Assembly (NCBI GenBank): GCA_903813345.2
Contig: CAIIXF020000005.1
Span: forward strand, 2,604,001 to 2,668,000
Source of the DNA: Owenia fusiformis
Lineage: Eukaryota > Annelida > Polychaeta > Sabellida > Oweniidae
Reading direction: 5' to 3'
Length of the DNA stretch: 64,000 nt
This document shows positions 61,881-64,000 of the stretch, one piece after another. A program made the position numbers and the translations under genes. Under the pieces are notes generated by a model, which worked only from the letters and a program-made list of their open reading frames with translations, was not told the DNA's origin and ran no database searches. The number at the start of each line of letters is the position of its first letter. The first letter of the stretch is position 1.

Positions 61881-63815
61881 GAATACCACCTCATATATAT
61901 TTATATATGGTCCACACTTCATTAAATGAATATCATTATACAGTAAGAGCATGGGTATCATCTTCATAAGAATCATCATTATCAATCTAACATTATCTCA
62001 TTAACACAGCTAAATACTGTTAAGCTGCAGAATAAATACCTCTCAGTTATCAACTTATTTATAATAAACAGCCTCTCAAAATATACAGTCATATGATGAG
62101 GAATAACCAGGATTTCAGTTATATTTAATATGCAGGTTTAAGGCTAGGGTAAATAGGTTGTGTTGAGCTTCTCCTTAAAAATTTCATGGTATAGAAACAG
62201 AATAATCAATATATTTTGCTTTTCCATGTGTCATTTATTTTGTAGAAATAGTTTCTTTATTCAATATAACTAACTTAACTTTTGAGATAAGAAACCTCAT
62301 TGAGCCATTTATCCTTCAAACTCTAAGCAAGAATTTAATTACCCTGGCCTGCTGGTGTAGAAACAGTTGTGTATTTCTTGTATTTGTAAGAACCTAATAC
62401 AATTGTGTACATGTAATCAAATCATGGAATGCTATAAAGGCATTGCCCATTAGAATAAAATTTCATTCTTTTAATAATTACTAAGTATATTGTTGATTTT
62501 GTATTTATAGATTTGATTATTTCTTACATTGAATAGAATACAAAGATAAACTATCACTTATCACTTATTTAAACAGCCAACATTTTAGTCATAGTGCCTT
62601 CTAAGCAGAATTTCAACAACTAGGGACTTACTCTTTTTTGAACTGATTACCCCCTCCCCCGGTGATGTATATGTTCTTTTATGCATTTCTCGGCCGGATT
62701 CTTCAATACACCTTTTGTGATCGCTGGGATTTTAATACTGCTATATCTGATCAGCTGTAAACAATTTGTCTTTTCCTTCCACATTGGTAACATTATCGTA
62801 TAAACCTTCATGTCAAATGTTAATCTCCTAGCTTATGCATACTATCAAATCTATCAAATACTGTTATTACTGTACTTCTAAAAGCAAGAGATGTCAACCC
62901 TCATCCAGATCCGAACAATTTGTCAATTTTGTCCCATTTTTATTACACACTCTGTATATGACTGTATACAATAAAACATGATAAATAAATTTCTGTGAAA
63001 ATTCATCTCTGGTAAATATCATGATAAATAAAAAAGCATATTATACTTTCTAATGACAATTTGGTTAGTGAGCGGCCATTTTGAAAAAGGCAGTTATTTT
63101 TACCATGTGCAATTTCATGTTTTTTTGCTACAACTGAAAGAGCAATGGAGCGAATTTGTTCAAAGATCTTTCCTTTAAATACTTAAAAGCATATTAATTG
63201 CACCTTTTAAGAAACTCTGGTTATTCAAAAAGTGGTGAAGCGATTTTGTTAATTTTTTATGTGAATATTCTTGGGAGAGCGCCCATATGGCCATTGTTTG
63301 ATTTTAAGTTTCAATTTAACTTCAAAATAGAAAGATTTTTTTTCTGTTTAGCACATATGGAACTTGTAGTTATTCGTTGGAAATGTGAACGTAAAGTAAT
63401 ACTCATAAAATGTACTATTAAAAAATACTAACTTAGTTCGATGATGGCATGATAATCTTTACGTGTTGAGATTATACAAAATTGAAAAATTAATAACTCG
63501 AGGTTTAACATTAGCAAAAGTTGTACAATTAATTTACAACTTCTTTGATATTTCTCAAAGAATGTTAAAATGGCTACAAGGCAAGCGCCTCGTCTGTCTC
63601 ATCCTACGCTAGAGCTATATAGTTATTTCTGGAATAAATAGACTTTCTGAATATAAGCATAACAAAGAATAAAACATCTGAAAACTCCAAAGACAACGGT
63701 TTTTAAAACACTGTGAGTGAGGCGGTACTTGCCCACAAAAACATTCACACTGCTGTCTTAAGTTTGATTCCTAAAAGCTGAATATATTGTAGTCTTTCTC
63801 TGTATGTAGTCTATA
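61881..63815. other. AT-rich intergenic DNA, nothing recognised
   Basis: No coding exon or RNA gene is supported. A lone CACTCTGTATA at about 62947-62957 resembles a mariner-type end without a partner. An open frame at 63198-63431 is AT-rich and featureless. Confidence 0.45.
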
Positions 63816-63818
63816 CAG

Positions 63819-64000
63819 CTACATAGTGTATGTCAAAAGCGTGCTATAACTTGTGTTTGAGGGGTCACGCCTGGCACATACATCAACTCTATTCTCCACT
63901 CCCCAGTGCCAATTCATGGTCACCTGGCCCTCCCATACATTAGGTTGCTTCTGGTCCAGTTGAGTCCAGTGGTCCGTACCAACCACAACAGCGACAGCGC
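63819..64000 (-). CDS. Open frame running off the right edge, possible exon, uncertain
   Basis: On the minus strand one frame is open from the window end to a TAG at 63819-63821, about 59 codons. It includes GTDHWTQLDQKQPNVWEGQ and DVCARRDPSNTSYSTL. The local GC content rises well above the preceding 2 kb. I recognise no family and see no start or splice site. It may be a terminal exon of the next gene, a repeat or chance. Confidence 0.15.
   Translation of the reverse strand, partial: AVAVVVGTDHWTQLDQKQPNVWEGQVTMNWHWGVENRVDVCARRDPSNTSYSTLLTYTM

Overview
The window is animal nuclear DNA: AT-rich, with spliced genes, consensus GT..AG introns, poly(A) signals, TA-flanked MITEs, a truncated LINE and many minisatellites. 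Protein similarity and repeat style suggest a non-vertebrate metazoan; I cannot name the phylum from sequence alone.

The window is dominated by one plus-strand gene, an SR-protein kinase (SRPK1/2/3 family). I could join 13 coding exons from 8398 to 60657 into an 820-residue protein with every phase and splice site consistent. Exon 1 (8398-8489) is separated from the kinase exons (48913-60657) by a first intron of about 40.4 kb. The split kinase domain is complete: glycine loop, VALK lysine, HTDIKPEN catalytic loop, DLG, and a final RHPWLNS. A spacer of about 390 residues interrupts it.

The main discovery candidate lies in intron 1. A 2.2-kb uninterrupted coding exon (33885-36112) has a TATA box about 100 bp upstream of its ATG, and it ends exactly at a GTAAGT donor. 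Its end phase matches SRPK exon 2. It therefore looks like an alternative first exon, driven by its own promoter, that would give a second SRPK isoform of about 1532 residues. Its disordered extension is repetitive: about 18 D-x-x-[YF] units, then three DDSLERK modules.

Left of SRPK (1-8.3 kb) there is an intronless two-domain immunoglobulin surface protein (3140-3922), a CpG-rich block of reiterated motifs (1281-1925), several MITEs, one coding-like fragment (7117-7386) and a pre-miRNA-like hairpin (7707-7787).

Intron 1 (8490-48912) holds a 1.77-kb element with about 450-bp inverted arms and a 5-bp target duplication, two smaller MITEs, one of a pair of 611-bp MITEs, several unrelated minisatellites (35-, 44-, 50-60-, 72- and about 125-bp units) and a weak minus-strand cluster of coding-like segments (27110-28230). 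The later SRPK introns carry an element with 145-bp internal repeats, a hAT MITE with an 8-bp duplication, a 5'-truncated LINE with a 10-bp duplication, and foldback palindromes. A dispersed repeat ends at two SRPK splice acceptors in nearly the same geometry. Beyond 60657 lie the SRPK 3' UTR and AT-rich DNA with no further gene I can support, apart from a weak minus-strand open frame at the right edge.
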